Both the position numbers and the translations under genes were made by a program. The notes under the pieces were generated by a model. The model did no database searches and was not told the DNA's origin. It saw only the letters and a program-made list of their open reading frames with translations. From an uncultured Pelagibacteraceae bacterium (lineage in GTDB: Bacteria > Pseudomonadota > Alphaproteobacteria > Pelagibacterales > Pelagibacteraceae), in assembly GCA_902611465.1 (NCBI GenBank), contig CACLZS010000002.1:1-64000 (forward strand): a DNA stretch of 64,000 bases, written 5' to 3'. Below, piece by piece: positions 42,201 through 52,649 of this stretch (positions are counted from its first letter, which is position 1; the number at the start of each line of letters is the position of its first letter).

Positions 42201-43845
42201 ATTAGATAATCACTCTCAAAGTTCTTACAAGTATAATGACAGTTTTTCATTTACAGAAAATAAGTCATATCTAAAAATATCTTTTGAGAGAATAGCATTT
42301 ATTTTTTTTATTTTTTTTATCTTGGCAATTATCTTTTCATTTAAAGTAATATTGTTGAGCATAAAAGAAATTCCTGAAATTCAACAAACATTTAAAAAAG
42401 AAAATTTTAGATCTAGTATTTTAGACAATGAGGGAAATATTTTGGCTAAAAGTGTTCCGATAGTTAACTTGGGGATTAATCCTAATTTAGTAATTAACAA
42501 AGAGAAATTATTAATTTCTCTAAAATTAATCTTTCCCAATAAAAATTTTGAAAAGGAAATGTATGGAAAAAAATTTTTTTATATTAAAAAAAAAATAAGT
42601 CCAAAAAAACTTGAACAAATTCTACTTTTAGGAGATAAATCGTTTATTCAAGAAGATAGTATTGCAAGAGTTTATCCAAATGGTAATTTATTTAGTCATG
42701 TAATAGGTCAAATTGACAATGATAATAATGGAATATCAGGTATAGAAAAAACTTTTGACTACGAACTAACTACCACAAAAGAACCTTTAAAATTAACTCT
42801 TAATAAAGATCTTCAATATTTAATTAAGGAAGAATTATCAAAATCTATAGATATATTTCAAAATATTGGGAGTGCTGCAATCTTAATGGATATTAATAGT
42901 GGCAATATTTTATCAATGGTTTCTCTTCCAGACTTTGATCTTAATAAAAGAGAAAAAATAAATGATATAAAATATATTAATAGAGCTACAAAAGGTGTGT
43001 ATGAATTTGGATCGGTTTTTAAAACATTTACTCTGGCTGCAGGTTTGCAATACAAGGTTGTTGAACCCGAAACAGAATTTAAGAACCTTAAAAAAAGAAT
43101 TACATGTGCAGGAAACTCTATATCTGAGTATGATGATAAAATCCCATCAGATTTAACTGCTGAGGAGATTTTGATAAGATCAGGTAATATTGGCTCAGTT
43201 AGAATAGCCGAAAAAGTTGGTATTGAGAATTATAATAAATTTCTTCAAACTATTGGAATTATTTCAAATTTAGATTTTGATATTCAAGAGGTAGGCACAA
43301 CTCAATTAGGAAGGTGGGGTAAATGTAAACTCGCAACAGTTGCTTTTGGTCATGGAATTGCAACAACTTTATTACAACTTTCAAAAGGATATTCAATTAT
43401 AAGTAATGGAGGGTATGAAATAACGCCTACATTATTAGAGAAGGAAAAATATAAAAGAATAAGAATACTTGATGAAAATTTATCTGATAAAATAAATCCT
43501 ATTCTTAGAAAAATTGTATCGACAAAAGAAGGAACGGCAGGATTTGCAAACGTAAAAGGCTACGAAATTGGAGGAAAAACCGGAACTGCCGATCAACCTT
43601 CAAAGGGTGGCTATTCAAAAAAAAAAATTAATACTTTTGCCTCAGTCTTTCCAACCACAGATCCAAAATTTGTATTAGCTGTAATGTTGGATGAACCAAA
43701 AGCAAATAGAGAATTCGTTTATCATTATAGAGACGAGAGATATCCTTACAAAGGGAATTGGAGGAATACAGCGGGTTGGACCACTGTCTGGGTAACAGGT
43801 CAAATCATAGATAAAATTGGGCCAATTTTAGCCACAAAATATTAA
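42193..43845 (+). CDS. ftsI: Division-specific peptidoglycan transpeptidase (penicillin-binding protein 3)
   Basis: Cross-links septal peptidoglycan as partner of FtsW. The ATG at 42193, overlapping ftsL, gives 550 residues; a TTG at 42172 would add seven. One N-terminal membrane helix lies at about 28-55, followed by the pedestal domain (SSILDNEGNILAKS) and the transpeptidase domain with SxxK in FGSVFKTF, SGN in IRSGNIGSV and KTG in GGKTGTA. All three catalytic motifs are intact. Ends 11 bases before the murE-murF gene. Confidence 0.94.
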   Translation: MSELDNHSQSSYKYNDSFSFTENKSYLKISFERIAFIFFIFFILAIIFSFKVILLSIKEIPEIQQTFKKENFRSSILDNEGNILAKSVPIVNLGINPNLVINKEKLLISLKLIFPNKNFEKEMYGKKFFYIKKKISPKKLEQILLLGDKSFIQEDSIARVYPNGNLFSHVIGQIDNDNNGISGIEKTFDYELTTTKEPLKLTLNKDLQYLIKEELSKSIDIFQNIGSAAILMDINSGNILSMVSLPDFDLNKREKINDIKYINRATKGVYEFGSVFKTFTLAAGLQYKVVEPETEFKNLKKRITCAGNSISEYDDKIPSDLTAEEILIRSGNIGSVRIAEKVGIENYNKFLQTIGIISNLDFDIQEVGTTQLGRWGKCKLATVAFGHGIATTLLQLSKGYSIISNGGYEITPTLLEKEKYKRIRILDENLSDKINPILRKIVSTKEGTAGFANVKGYEIGGKTGTADQPSKGGYSKKKINTFASVFPTTDPKFVLAVMLDEPKANREFVYHYRDERYPYKGNWRNTAGWTTVWVTGQIIDKIGPILATKY

Positions 43846-43856
43846 GAGCGTAAATA

Positions 43857-46703
43857 ATGTTACTCAAAGATTATTTTCCAAATCTTCATAAAAAATATCA
43901 TAAAATAAATTTTACAGGGATTGCCTTTAATTCTAATGAAGTAAAAAAAGATTATATTTTTTTTGCATTTAAAGGGAGCAGTACGGATGGGAATCTATTT
44001 ATAAAAGATGCCATTCAAAATGGATCAAAAATAATAATTTCTGATAAAATAAAAAAAAATGGTATTAAAAATAATATTTTATTTTTAAGTGCAAAAAATC
44101 CTAGAGAATTACTATCTCAAATCAGTTCAAAAATATTTAATAAAAAACCAAAAAATCTGATCGCAGTTACAGGTACGAATGGAAAATCATCTATTGCAAA
44201 CTTTTATTTTCAAATTTTAAAACTAAATAAAATCAAAGTAGCTTCGATTGGAACACTAGGAATTGATGGTATAAATATAAGAAATAAATTTTCAAATACT
44301 ACATTTGATACAATACGAGTAAATAAAATCTTACAAAAATTAAAAGAAAAAAAAATTGAAAATGTTATTTTGGAAGCTTCCAGTCATGGATTATATCAAA
44401 ATAGACTTGATGGATTAAAATTTGATGTTGGTATATTTACAAATTTATCAAGAGATCATTTAGATTATCATAAGTCTTATAAAAATTATTTTGATTCAAA
44501 ATTAATATTATTCAAAAAATTATTAAAAACAAAGTCTTATGCTATTTTTGATAATGATTTAAAAACTTCTTCAAAATTAAATAGGGTTACTGAATTAAAA
44601 AAAATAAAAAAATTTACAATAGGATCTAACAAATCAAGTTTTACAATATTAGATCATCAATTTTTAAAAAGTGAGCAGAAAATATTATTTAGATTTGAGA
44701 AAAAGAAATATTATTTTTCAACAAGATTAATTGGAAGTGTACAGATAAAAAATTTACTAATGGCAATTATGGCTGCAATGAAAAGCAAAATTCCATTGAA
44801 AAAAATTTTAAAAATTACTCAAAAAATAAAGCCAGTAAATGGAAGATTGGAAAAAATAGGAAGACTTAACAATAATGGAATTGTAATTCTTGACTATGCT
44901 CATACACCAGATGCTTTGAAAACTTGCATTAAAAATGTAAAGGAACAGTTTAAATTAAGAAATATTAATTTAGTGTTTGGATGTGGAGGAGAGAGAGATA
45001 AGCCCAAAAGAAAAATGATGGGGAGAATTGCTGACAGATATTGTAATAAAATATACTTAACAGATGACAATCCAAGAAATGAAGATCCAAAAAAAATAAG
45101 AAAAGATATAAAGTCGAATATTTCAAAGAATAAAGTATTCGAAATCCCATCAAGAGAAAGTGCAATAAAGTCTGCCATTTTAAATATTAAGTCAAACGAG
45201 GTCGTTATTATTGCTGGAAAAGGACACGAAGTTTATCAAGAATATATCTCTAAAAAGTTCTTTTCGGATAAAAGATGTATTGAAAAATTTATTAAAGTTA
45301 AGAATAAATCTTTAAATAGAAATTGGAAATCAAATATTATTTCAGAGATAATAAAAAAAAAAATAGATAAAAATGTAAATATTAACAATGCTTCAATTGA
45401 TTCAAGATTAACAAAAAAAAATAATATTTTTTTTGGTATCAAAGGAAAAAATTTTAATGGAAATAAATTTGTTAGACAAGCTTTTAATAATGGAGCGTCT
45501 ATTTCAATTAACCAAAATAAAAAAAAAAATAAATTTAAAAATGATATTTATGTAAACAACCCCTTAAAAACATTTTCAGAAATTGCAAAACTGATTAGGG
45601 TGTCATCTAATGTTTCTTCTATAGCAATTACAGGATCATCAGGCAAAACTTCTTTAAAGGAGATGTTGGGTCAAATGATGAATAAAATATGTCAAACATC
45701 TTATTCAATAAAATCATTCAATAATAAATATGGAGTTCCGATTTCTTTATTTAATTTAAAACAAAATGATAAAATAGGTATTTTTGAAGTTGGGATGGAT
45801 AAGAAAGGAGAAATTGATTTTTTAACTAGAAAGATAATGCCTGATGTTGGTATTATTACTAATATCTCGTATGCACATATTAAAAATTTTAACAATCTTA
45901 AAGGTGTAGCTAATGCTAAATCAGAACTAATTAATAACATTACTGAAAATGGTACGATTATATTGAACGCAGATGATAAGTTTTTCAAATTTTTTAAATC
46001 TAAATCTATAAAAAATAAATTAAATATAATTTCGTTTGGTATTCAAAAAAAATCAGATGTGAGTTTAATAAAAATTAAAAAAGGGAAATCTCGTTCAATT
46101 ATTAATATAAAATATCGTGAAAAAGAATTGATATTTATTATTAAAAAAAATTTGGAAAGTTATGTATATAATATTTTATCAACTTTAGCAGCATTATCTA
46201 TTTATTTTGATTTAGAAAAATTAGATAAATATTTCTTTAATGATTTTAAATTTCCAGAAGGCAGAGGAGATCTAAATATAATTAATTTAAAAGAAAAAAA
46301 AATTAATTTAATTGATGAAAGTTATAATTCTAACCCGTTATCTCTTCAATTTGCAATAAATAAATTAAATAGCATAAATTCTAAATCTAAAAGTAAACTT
46401 ATTCTTTTAGGTGATATGCTAGAACTTGGCAAATATTCTAAAAAACTCCACATAGAAGCTGCTCGATATGTTAATAGTACTAATATTGATAAAGTTTATG
46501 TATTCGGCAAAGATATCATTGAAACATTTAACAAAATTAAACCACAAAAAAGGGGAAAAATATTAAATTCAAAAAAAGATATCTTAAATTTTATGATAAA
46601 TGATATTAAGAATGGTGATTATCTTATGATTAAAGGTTCTAACTCCACAGGATTAAATAAAATAAGTCAAAGCTTAAAAGTAGGCAAAATAAATGCTTTT
46701 TAG
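43857..46703 (+). CDS. murEF: Fused MurE-MurF ligase (UDP-MurNAc tripeptide and pentapeptide synthesis)
   Basis: One reading frame of 948 residues carries two complete Mur ligases. The MurE half (about 1-480) has AVTGTNGKSS near 103-112, and DNPRNEDP near 403-410, the signature for meso-diaminopimelate addition. The MurF half (about 487-948) has ITGSSGKTS near 590-598, EVGMDKKGEI and DESYNSNPLS, and adds D-Ala-D-Ala. No stop or frameshift separates the halves. Separate genes are the rule; fused MurE-MurF is known from Bordetella. Overlaps mraY by 11 bases. Confidence 0.94.
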   Translation: MLLKDYFPNLHKKYHKINFTGIAFNSNEVKKDYIFFAFKGSSTDGNLFIKDAIQNGSKIIISDKIKKNGIKNNILFLSAKNPRELLSQISSKIFNKKPKNLIAVTGTNGKSSIANFYFQILKLNKIKVASIGTLGIDGINIRNKFSNTTFDTIRVNKILQKLKEKKIENVILEASSHGLYQNRLDGLKFDVGIFTNLSRDHLDYHKSYKNYFDSKLILFKKLLKTKSYAIFDNDLKTSSKLNRVTELKKIKKFTIGSNKSSFTILDHQFLKSEQKILFRFEKKKYYFSTRLIGSVQIKNLLMAIMAAMKSKIPLKKILKITQKIKPVNGRLEKIGRLNNNGIVILDYAHTPDALKTCIKNVKEQFKLRNINLVFGCGGERDKPKRKMMGRIADRYCNKIYLTDDNPRNEDPKKIRKDIKSNISKNKVFEIPSRESAIKSAILNIKSNEVVIIAGKGHEVYQEYISKKFFSDKRCIEKFIKVKNKSLNRNWKSNIISEIIKKKIDKNVNINNASIDSRLTKKNNIFFGIKGKNFNGNKFVRQAFNNGASISINQNKKKNKFKNDIYVNNPLKTFSEIAKLIRVSSNVSSIAITGSSGKTSLKEMLGQMMNKICQTSYSIKSFNNKYGVPISLFNLKQNDKIGIFEVGMDKKGEIDFLTRKIMPDVGIITNISYAHIKNFNNLKGVANAKSELINNITENGTIILNADDKFFKFFKSKSIKNKLNIISFGIQKKSDVSLIKIKKGKSRSIINIKYREKELIFIIKKNLESYVYNILSTLAALSIYFDLEKLDKYFFNDFKFPEGRGDLNIINLKEKKINLIDESYNSNPLSLQFAINKLNSINSKSKSKLILLGDMLELGKYSKKLHIEAARYVNSTNIDKVYVFGKDIIETFNKIKPQKRGKILNSKKDILNFMINDIKNGDYLMIKGSNSTGLNKISQSLKVGKINAF

Positions 46704-47778
46704 TCTATTTTCTAACTTAGTTGAAATTTTTAGTTTTCTTAATGTTTTTAAATATTTAACTGTAAGAACTGGTCTGTCAATGTTTACATCGATGGTAGTA
46801 GTTTTTTTAGTTGGAGGTCCACTTATCAATTATTTTTCTTCGCATCAAATTCACGACCCGATTAGAGAAGATGGACCGAGTGACCACATAATCAAAAAAA
46901 TAGGAACTCCCACAATGGGTGGTCTTATGATTTTACTAGGTATTTTTTCAGGTGTTCTTTTGTGGGGTGATTTTTCAAACCCTTATAATTGGTTCTTACT
47001 TTATATAGCTGGATCTTTTGGACTATTAGGAGCTTATGATGATTATCAAAAAATAAAAAGAAATAATTCAAATGGTATAACTTCTAGACTAAAGATTATA
47101 ATTCAAATTATTTTAGCTTTAGGTGGAATTTTTATTTTTTATTTTTACAGTGGGTCTAATGAGATTGAGAATTTGTATTTTCCATTTTTTAAAAATCTAA
47201 TAATTAATTTAGGATGGTTTTTCATTCCATTTTATTTATTTGTTATTGTAGGCTCCTCAAATGCTGTTAATTTGACTGATGGATTGGATGGTTTGGCGAC
47301 AGTGCCCGTAATATTGGTTGCAGCATGTTTTGCTTTTATTAGTTATGTAACGGGAAATATTGTTTTTTCAGGGTATTTACAAATCACATATATCGAAGGA
47401 GTAGGAGAAGCATCCATTTTTTGTGGAGCAATAATAGGTTCTTGTTTAGGTTTTTTATGGTTTAATGCGCCACCAGCAAAGATATTTATGGGTGATACTG
47501 GGTCTTTAGCATTAGGTGGATCATTAGGAGCAGTTGGTATAATTACTAAACACGAAATTGTTCTTGCAATTACAGGTGGACTATTTGTACTAGAAGCAGT
47601 TTCTGTAATTGCACAAGTGATATCATTTAAACTTACTGGTAAGAGAATATTTAAAATGGCACCAATACATCATCATTTTGAAAAAAAAGGCTGGCCTGAA
47701 TCTACTGTAGTTATTAGATTTTGGATTATATCAATTATCTTAGCAATGATTGGTTTAGCAACATTAAAACTAAGATAA
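46693..47778 (+). CDS. mraY: Phospho-MurNAc-pentapeptide transferase
   Basis: Integral membrane enzyme that loads the pentapeptide precursor onto undecaprenyl phosphate to make lipid I. The protein has 361 residues and about ten membrane helices. The aspartate and histidine motifs are present: GAYDDYQKIKR, NLTDGLDGLA, FMGDTGSLALGG and the HHHFEKKGW loop. It begins inside the murF end and overlaps the murD start by one base (TAATG), so translation is coupled on both sides. Confidence 0.96.
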   Translation: MLFSLFSNLVEIFSFLNVFKYLTVRTGLSMFTSMVVVFLVGGPLINYFSSHQIHDPIREDGPSDHIIKKIGTPTMGGLMILLGIFSGVLLWGDFSNPYNWFLLYIAGSFGLLGAYDDYQKIKRNNSNGITSRLKIIIQIILALGGIFIFYFYSGSNEIENLYFPFFKNLIINLGWFFIPFYLFVIVGSSNAVNLTDGLDGLATVPVILVAACFAFISYVTGNIVFSGYLQITYIEGVGEASIFCGAIIGSCLGFLWFNAPPAKIFMGDTGSLALGGSLGAVGIITKHEIVLAITGGLFVLEAVSVIAQVISFKLTGKRIFKMAPIHHHFEKKGWPESTVVIRFWIISIILAMIGLATLKLR

Positions 47779-49082
47779 TGAATGAAAGAAAAATTTATTT
47801 TAAAAATAAAAAAATTTTAATTTATGGATTTGGAAAGTCTGGTACTGCTTGTTTTAAATTTTTAAAAAAAAATAATATTTGCGTAATATTTGATGATAAA
47901 AAAAAAAATATCCCACCTAATTTTAAAAAATATTTAATAAATATTCGTAAATTATCATCTACAACATTTGATTTTATTGTTTTAAGTCCTGGTATAAATA
48001 TTAATAAATGTAGAATTTCAAGTTATTTAAGAAATAATAGGTCTAAAATTATTTCAGAACTAGATATATTTGAAATTAGTTACCCAAATATAAATAAAAT
48101 CACAATCACTGGAACAAATGGTAAATCGACTACTTCAAAACTACTTTACGAGATTCTAAAAAATAACAAAAAAGATGTAAGATTAACGGGTAATATTGGA
48201 TTTCCAATTTTAATAGAAAAAAAAATTAAAAATAATACAATTTTTGTTATTGAGGCATCTTCTTATCAACTTGATTACAGCAAATATTTTAGATCTAAGT
48301 ATTCAATTATACTTAATTTAAATCCAGATCACCTTGAAAGGCATGGAACTTTTAAAAATTATGCGGAAGCAAAATTTAAAATAGTTAAATCTCAAACTAA
48401 AAGTGACTATGCTTTCATAGAGAATAAAAATAATTTTTTAAATAAATTAGTCAAAAACAATCAAGTAAAATCAAAAGTTATAAAAATAAATTATTTGAAG
48501 TATAAAAAATACTTTGGACAAATAAATAATATTTACTTTAATAATTCTGCAAACAGAATAAATCTTAGCTTTGTTTTTAGTATTGCTAAGGTTCTTAAAC
48601 TCAATTTAAAAATAGTTTTAAATACTATAAATAAATTTAGAGGTTTAGATTATAGGCAACAAATAATTTATAAATCAAAAAAATTATTAATTATTAATGA
48701 TTCAAAATCCACTAGTTTTTCATCAACCATACCATTACTTGAAAGTTATAAAAATATCTATTGGATATTAGGAGGACTTGCTAAAAAAGGAGATAAACTA
48801 AAATTAAATAAAAAATTTTTTCCAAATATTAAAGCTTATGTTTATGGAAAAGATAGAAATTTTTTGATTTATTCACTACCAAATCAAATTCCTTTTCAGT
48901 CTTCATCAACACTTTCAAATATTATGAAAAATTTAAATAAAGATATTAAAAATGACAACTCAAAAAAAGTAATTATTTTTAGTCCTAGTGCTGCATCATT
49001 TGATCAATTCAAAAACTTTGAGGAAAGGGGAAAATTTTTTAACAAAATTATAATAAATAAATTTAAGAAAATCAAAATATGA
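47778..49082 (+). CDS. murD: UDP-N-acetylmuramoylalanine-D-glutamate ligase
   Basis: Adds D-glutamate to UDP-MurNAc-L-Ala. The ATG at 47778, sharing a base with the mraY stop, gives 434 residues; a longer frame starting within mraY is unlikely. Motifs: IYGFGKSGTACF at the N-terminal UDP-binding domain, the ATP loop TGTNGKSTTSKLL, EASSYQLDY, NLNPDHLERHG and NDSKSTSF. The C-terminal domain is divergent but complete (ILGGLAKKGD, FSPSAASFDQF). Overlaps ftsW by four bases. Confidence 0.95.
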   Translation: MNERKIYFKNKKILIYGFGKSGTACFKFLKKNNICVIFDDKKKNIPPNFKKYLINIRKLSSTTFDFIVLSPGININKCRISSYLRNNRSKIISELDIFEISYPNINKITITGTNGKSTTSKLLYEILKNNKKDVRLTGNIGFPILIEKKIKNNTIFVIEASSYQLDYSKYFRSKYSIILNLNPDHLERHGTFKNYAEAKFKIVKSQTKSDYAFIENKNNFLNKLVKNNQVKSKVIKINYLKYKKYFGQINNIYFNNSANRINLSFVFSIAKVLKLNLKIVLNTINKFRGLDYRQQIIYKSKKLLIINDSKSTSFSSTIPLLESYKNIYWILGGLAKKGDKLKLNKKFFPNIKAYVYGKDRNFLIYSLPNQIPFQSSSTLSNIMKNLNKDIKNDNSKKVIIFSPSAASFDQFKNFEERGKFFNKIIINKFKKIKI

Positions 49083-50188
49083 ACAAATATTTAGATACTT
49101 TTTATGACTGGTGGAAAAATATAGATAAATTTATATTGTTATTAATTCTAACTTTATTTTTATTAGGTCTTTTTTTTTCATTAGTCTCTACTTCCCTGAT
49201 AGTTTCAGATAAATTAAACACTAAATCATATTATTTTTTTTTTAAACATTTTGCTTACATAATTTTAGCGATATTCATATTGATTACATTTTCTTTTTTG
49301 AAACAAAAAATTATAACAAAATTTTCATTGATCTTATTTTTAGTCTCATTTTTAAGTTTGTTGTTAGTTCCTTTCCTGGGAATTGAGGTAAAGGGATCAA
49401 AAAGATGGCTAGATCTGCTTTTTTTGCCAAGATTTCAGCCTGTTGAAATTGTCAAACCCTTTTTTATAGTAGCTTTATCATTTATGTTAACTATTCAAAA
49501 CAGACGATTATATTTTAAATACCTATTAAGTACATTATTCACAGTTCCAATATTAATGTTGCTTGTTAATCAACCTGATATTGGACAAACTCTATTAATA
49601 TCAATGGTTTGGTTAGCTTTAATTTTTATCTCTGGAATAAATATTTTTGTATTTTTTATATTCTTTTTTATAATTGGTTCTTCTGTAAGTTATTTGGTGT
49701 TATTTGTTCCAAAATTTGAATATATAAAAATCAGACTTTTTGCCTTTTTAGACTCGAGTTCGAGTAATAATTATCAAGCTGAAAAAGCAAGTGATGCAAT
49801 TATAAATGGTGGTTTTTTTGGAAAAGGTATTGGAGAAGGTACTTTGAATTCGAGAGTCCCTGAAGCTCATACAGATTATATAGTTTCAGTTATCTCAGAA
49901 GAGTTTGGTGCTATTATAGTCATAGGAATTTTATTTTTATATCTAATTTTTTCATATAGGGTGATCCAAAAAATTAATTTTCTAAAAGAAGATTTATCAA
50001 AACTTATTTTAACCGGATGTGTTTCTTTAATTTTGTTACAAACCTTTATTCACGTAGGTGTAAATCTAAGAATTCTTCCAACAACGGGAATGACATTACC
50101 TTTTTTAAGTTATGGTGGATCGTCTATAGTTAGTACAGCAATTTTATCAGGATTAATTTTAAATTTAACCAAAAGAAAATTAAATTAA
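49079..50188 (+). CDS. ftsW: FtsW, septal peptidoglycan polymerase (SEDS family)
   Basis: Membrane glycosyltransferase that polymerises lipid II at the septum together with FtsI. The protein has 369 residues and about ten membrane helices. SEDS motifs are visible: GSKRWLDLLFLPRFQPVEIVK with the functionally important Arg/Pro/Glu region, QPDIGQTLL, the IKIRLFAFLD loop and the HTDYIVSVISEEFG segment, with FLSYGGSS near the C-terminus. RodA is the alternative by homology, but position among mur genes supports FtsW. Confidence 0.94.
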   Translation: MNKYLDTFYDWWKNIDKFILLLILTLFLLGLFFSLVSTSLIVSDKLNTKSYYFFFKHFAYIILAIFILITFSFLKQKIITKFSLILFLVSFLSLLLVPFLGIEVKGSKRWLDLLFLPRFQPVEIVKPFFIVALSFMLTIQNRRLYFKYLLSTLFTVPILMLLVNQPDIGQTLLISMVWLALIFISGINIFVFFIFFFIIGSSVSYLVLFVPKFEYIKIRLFAFLDSSSSNNYQAEKASDAIINGGFFGKGIGEGTLNSRVPEAHTDYIVSVISEEFGAIIVIGILFLYLIFSYRVIQKINFLKEDLSKLILTGCVSLILLQTFIHVGVNLRILPTTGMTLPFLSYGGSSIVSTAILSGLILNLTKRKLN

Positions 50189-50191
50189 CTG

Positions 50192-51268
50192 ATGAAAAAA
50201 ATACTTATTGCAACAGGTGGATCAGGTGGACATGTAATTCCATCATTAAGTATATATGATGCTTTAAAGGATGACTTTGAAGTAAAAATTTCAACTGACT
50301 CAAGAGGGTCAAAATTCATTTATAATGAGAATTATAATTACTCATTAATTGATGTACCAAATTTATTTTCAAATTTATTATTACTTCCATATAATTTAAT
50401 AAAATTTTGCTATTCAATAATAAAATCTTACAAATACTTAAAATTAAATAATTTTAATATCCTAATTAGTACTGGTGGATATATGTCTCTACCTTTATGT
50501 CTAGCTTCAAATTTATTGAATATAAAAATTTATATTTTTGAACCAAACTCAGTTCTAGGTAGAGCAAACAAATTAATTCTTAACTTTGCAAAGAAAATTA
50601 TTTGTTATGACAAAAATTTAAAAGGTATTTCTAAAAAGCTGTCAAATAAGATTTATTTAGTTAAACCATTACTTAGAAAAGAAATATATAAATATAAAAA
50701 AAATGAAAATACAAAGATTGCAGAAAAAAAAAAAATACTAATTATCGGAGGCAGTCAGGGGGCAAAATTCTTTGACGAATTTATCACTAAAATTATAATA
50801 AAACTCTCAAAAATAGAAAAAATTCAAGTTCTTCAACAAGTAATTAATGTAAATAAGAGAGAAAATATCAAAGAACTTTATCAAAAAAACCATATAGAGC
50901 ACGAGTTATTTCACTTCGATGACAAAGTGCTACTAAAAGCTTTAAATTATGATTTAGCCATAACACGATCTGGTGCATCTGTAATTTCAGAACTAGGTTA
51001 TTTAAACATTCCATTTGTAGCAATTCCATATCCGTATGCTAAAGATAATCATCAATATCATAATGCAGAATTTTATGAAAAAAATAAATCTTGCTGGTTA
51101 ATTATGCAAAATGATCTAGACGAAAATAATTTTACAGATTTTATAATAAAAATTTTTAAGGATCAAAATGAATATTTTGTGAAAAAAAATAATTTGATTC
51201 AACTTACTAAAGAAAATACCTGGGAAAAAAACAAATTTAAACTAATCGAGCTTTTAAATGAAAATTGA
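50192..51268 (+). CDS. murG: UDP-GlcNAc:lipid I N-acetylglucosaminyltransferase
   Basis: Peripheral inner-membrane GT-B enzyme that converts lipid I to lipid II. The protein has 358 residues. The N-terminal loop ATGGSGGHVIPS is the acceptor and membrane signature, ISTGGYMSLPLC and FEPNSVLGRAN match the family, and the donor site is formed by IIGGSQGAKFFDEF and LAITRSGASVISELG. It follows ftsW by three bases and overlaps murC by 11. Confidence 0.95.
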   Translation: MKKILIATGGSGGHVIPSLSIYDALKDDFEVKISTDSRGSKFIYNENYNYSLIDVPNLFSNLLLLPYNLIKFCYSIIKSYKYLKLNNFNILISTGGYMSLPLCLASNLLNIKIYIFEPNSVLGRANKLILNFAKKIICYDKNLKGISKKLSNKIYLVKPLLRKEIYKYKKNENTKIAEKKKILIIGGSQGAKFFDEFITKIIIKLSKIEKIQVLQQVINVNKRENIKELYQKNHIEHELFHFDDKVLLKALNYDLAITRSGASVISELGYLNIPFVAIPYPYAKDNHQYHNAEFYEKNKSCWLIMQNDLDENNFTDFIIKIFKDQNEYFVKKNNLIQLTKENTWEKNKFKLIELLNEN

Positions 51269-52649
51269 TTTAGGAAAAAATGAACTTATTCACTTTGTTG
51301 GTATTGGAGGAATAGGTATGAGTGGTTTAGCTCTAATTATGAATGGGCTAGGCTATAAAGTACAAGGAAGTGATATTGCTAATAATCGAAATATTGGAAG
51401 ATTAAAAGAAAAAAAGATAAGGATATTTCTAGATCATAAAAAAAAAAATATAAAAAAAACGACTGTTCTTGTGATTTCCTCAGCTATTAAAAAAAATAAT
51501 CCAGAATTAGTTGAGGCTTTAAAAAAAAATTTGCCAGTTTACACAAGAGGAGACATGTTGGGTCATATAGTATCGTTCATGAGGAATGTTGTGATAACTG
51601 GTTCACATGGAAAAACAACAACAACATCATTAGTGTCTAGTATTTTTACAGCAGCTAATTTAGACCCAACTATAATTAACGGTGGTGTATTAAATTCATT
51701 TGGTAATTCTGCAAAATTAGGTAAAAGTAATTGGTGTGTAACAGAGTCTGATGAGTCAGATGGAAGTTTTTTAAAAATCCCCTTTACATATTCTATAGCT
51801 ACCAATTTAGACTCTGAGCACTTAGATTTTTATAAAAATATAAATAACCTTAAAAAAAGTTTTCTAAAATTTATTGAAAAAATCCCGTCTGTAGGTAAAG
51901 GCTTTATATGTTGTGACGATCAAAATCTTAAAAAAGTTCTAGAAAAATCAGCAAATAAAAATTTTTATACATATGGTAAAAATAAGAGGTCAAATTTCCA
52001 AATAATAAATATAAAGCAAAAATCTAATTTTTCTGGTTTCGATATTAAAGTAAATATACCGAGCAAGAAAAAAATAATTAAAGGAATTAAACTTCCAATG
52101 ATTGGAATCCATAACATTCTCAATGCAGCTGCTGCAGTTTCTTTAGCATTTACAATTGGACTACCTGAAAAAAATATCAAGGTTGGATTATACAATTTTA
52201 AAGGAGTTCAAAGAAGATTTTCTCATTTATTTAATCATAATAATATTAGTTTTTATGATGACTATGCTCATCATCCAACAGAAATAAGTTCAGTTCTAAA
52301 TGGCGTAAGAAAAGTATACAAAAACAAAGAAATTGTGTGCATTTTTCAACCACATAGAATCTCAAGAGTAATAAATCTAAAAAAAGAATTTTCGAAATGT
52401 TTTAAAATGGCAGACACAGTTTTATTGTGTCCTATCTACACAGCTAATGAAAAACTAAGACTTAATTTTACATATAATTCATTTGCAAAATTAATAATAA
52501 AAAATTCCAATGTTAAGTTAGTGCAAGTTGATGATGAATTACAATTACAAAGATTTATAAAACAGAATGCATTTGGTGAAAAAATTTATATAGGAATGGG
52601 TGCTGGATCTATATCAAATTGGATGAAAAATTTGGAAAATATTTTTTAA
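51258..52649 (+). CDS. murC: UDP-N-acetylmuramate-L-alanine ligase
   Basis: First amino-acid-adding ligase of peptidoglycan precursor synthesis. The protein has 463 residues, standard. The UDP-binding start HFVGIGGIGMSGLA, ATP loop TGSHGKTTTTSLV, ESDESDGSFL, NLDSEHLDFY and DDYAHHPTEI motifs are all intact. The order murG-murC-murB-ddl is canonical. Its stop shares a base with the murB ATG (TAATG). Confidence 0.96.
   Translation: MKIDLGKNELIHFVGIGGIGMSGLALIMNGLGYKVQGSDIANNRNIGRLKEKKIRIFLDHKKKNIKKTTVLVISSAIKKNNPELVEALKKNLPVYTRGDMLGHIVSFMRNVVITGSHGKTTTTSLVSSIFTAANLDPTIINGGVLNSFGNSAKLGKSNWCVTESDESDGSFLKIPFTYSIATNLDSEHLDFYKNINNLKKSFLKFIEKIPSVGKGFICCDDQNLKKVLEKSANKNFYTYGKNKRSNFQIINIKQKSNFSGFDIKVNIPSKKKIIKGIKLPMIGIHNILNAAAAVSLAFTIGLPEKNIKVGLYNFKGVQRRFSHLFNHNNISFYDDYAHHPTEISSVLNGVRKVYKNKEIVCIFQPHRISRVINLKKEFSKCFKMADTVLLCPIYTANEKLRLNFTYNSFAKLIIKNSNVKLVQVDDELQLQRFIKQNAFGEKIYIGMGAGSISNWMKNLENIF

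Noticed and set aside
44900..45442. Several minus-strand frames opposite the murE half
   Set aside because: The Phe/Leu-rich translations are what AT-rich Lys/Asn-rich coding DNA gives in reverse; murE motifs on the other strand are intact.
43857..46703. Possible frameshift or missed stop making murE-murF look fused
   Set aside because: Both ligases are complete with an ordinary linker near residue 480-490 in one frame, and coding signal is continuous, so a true fusion is the simpler reading.
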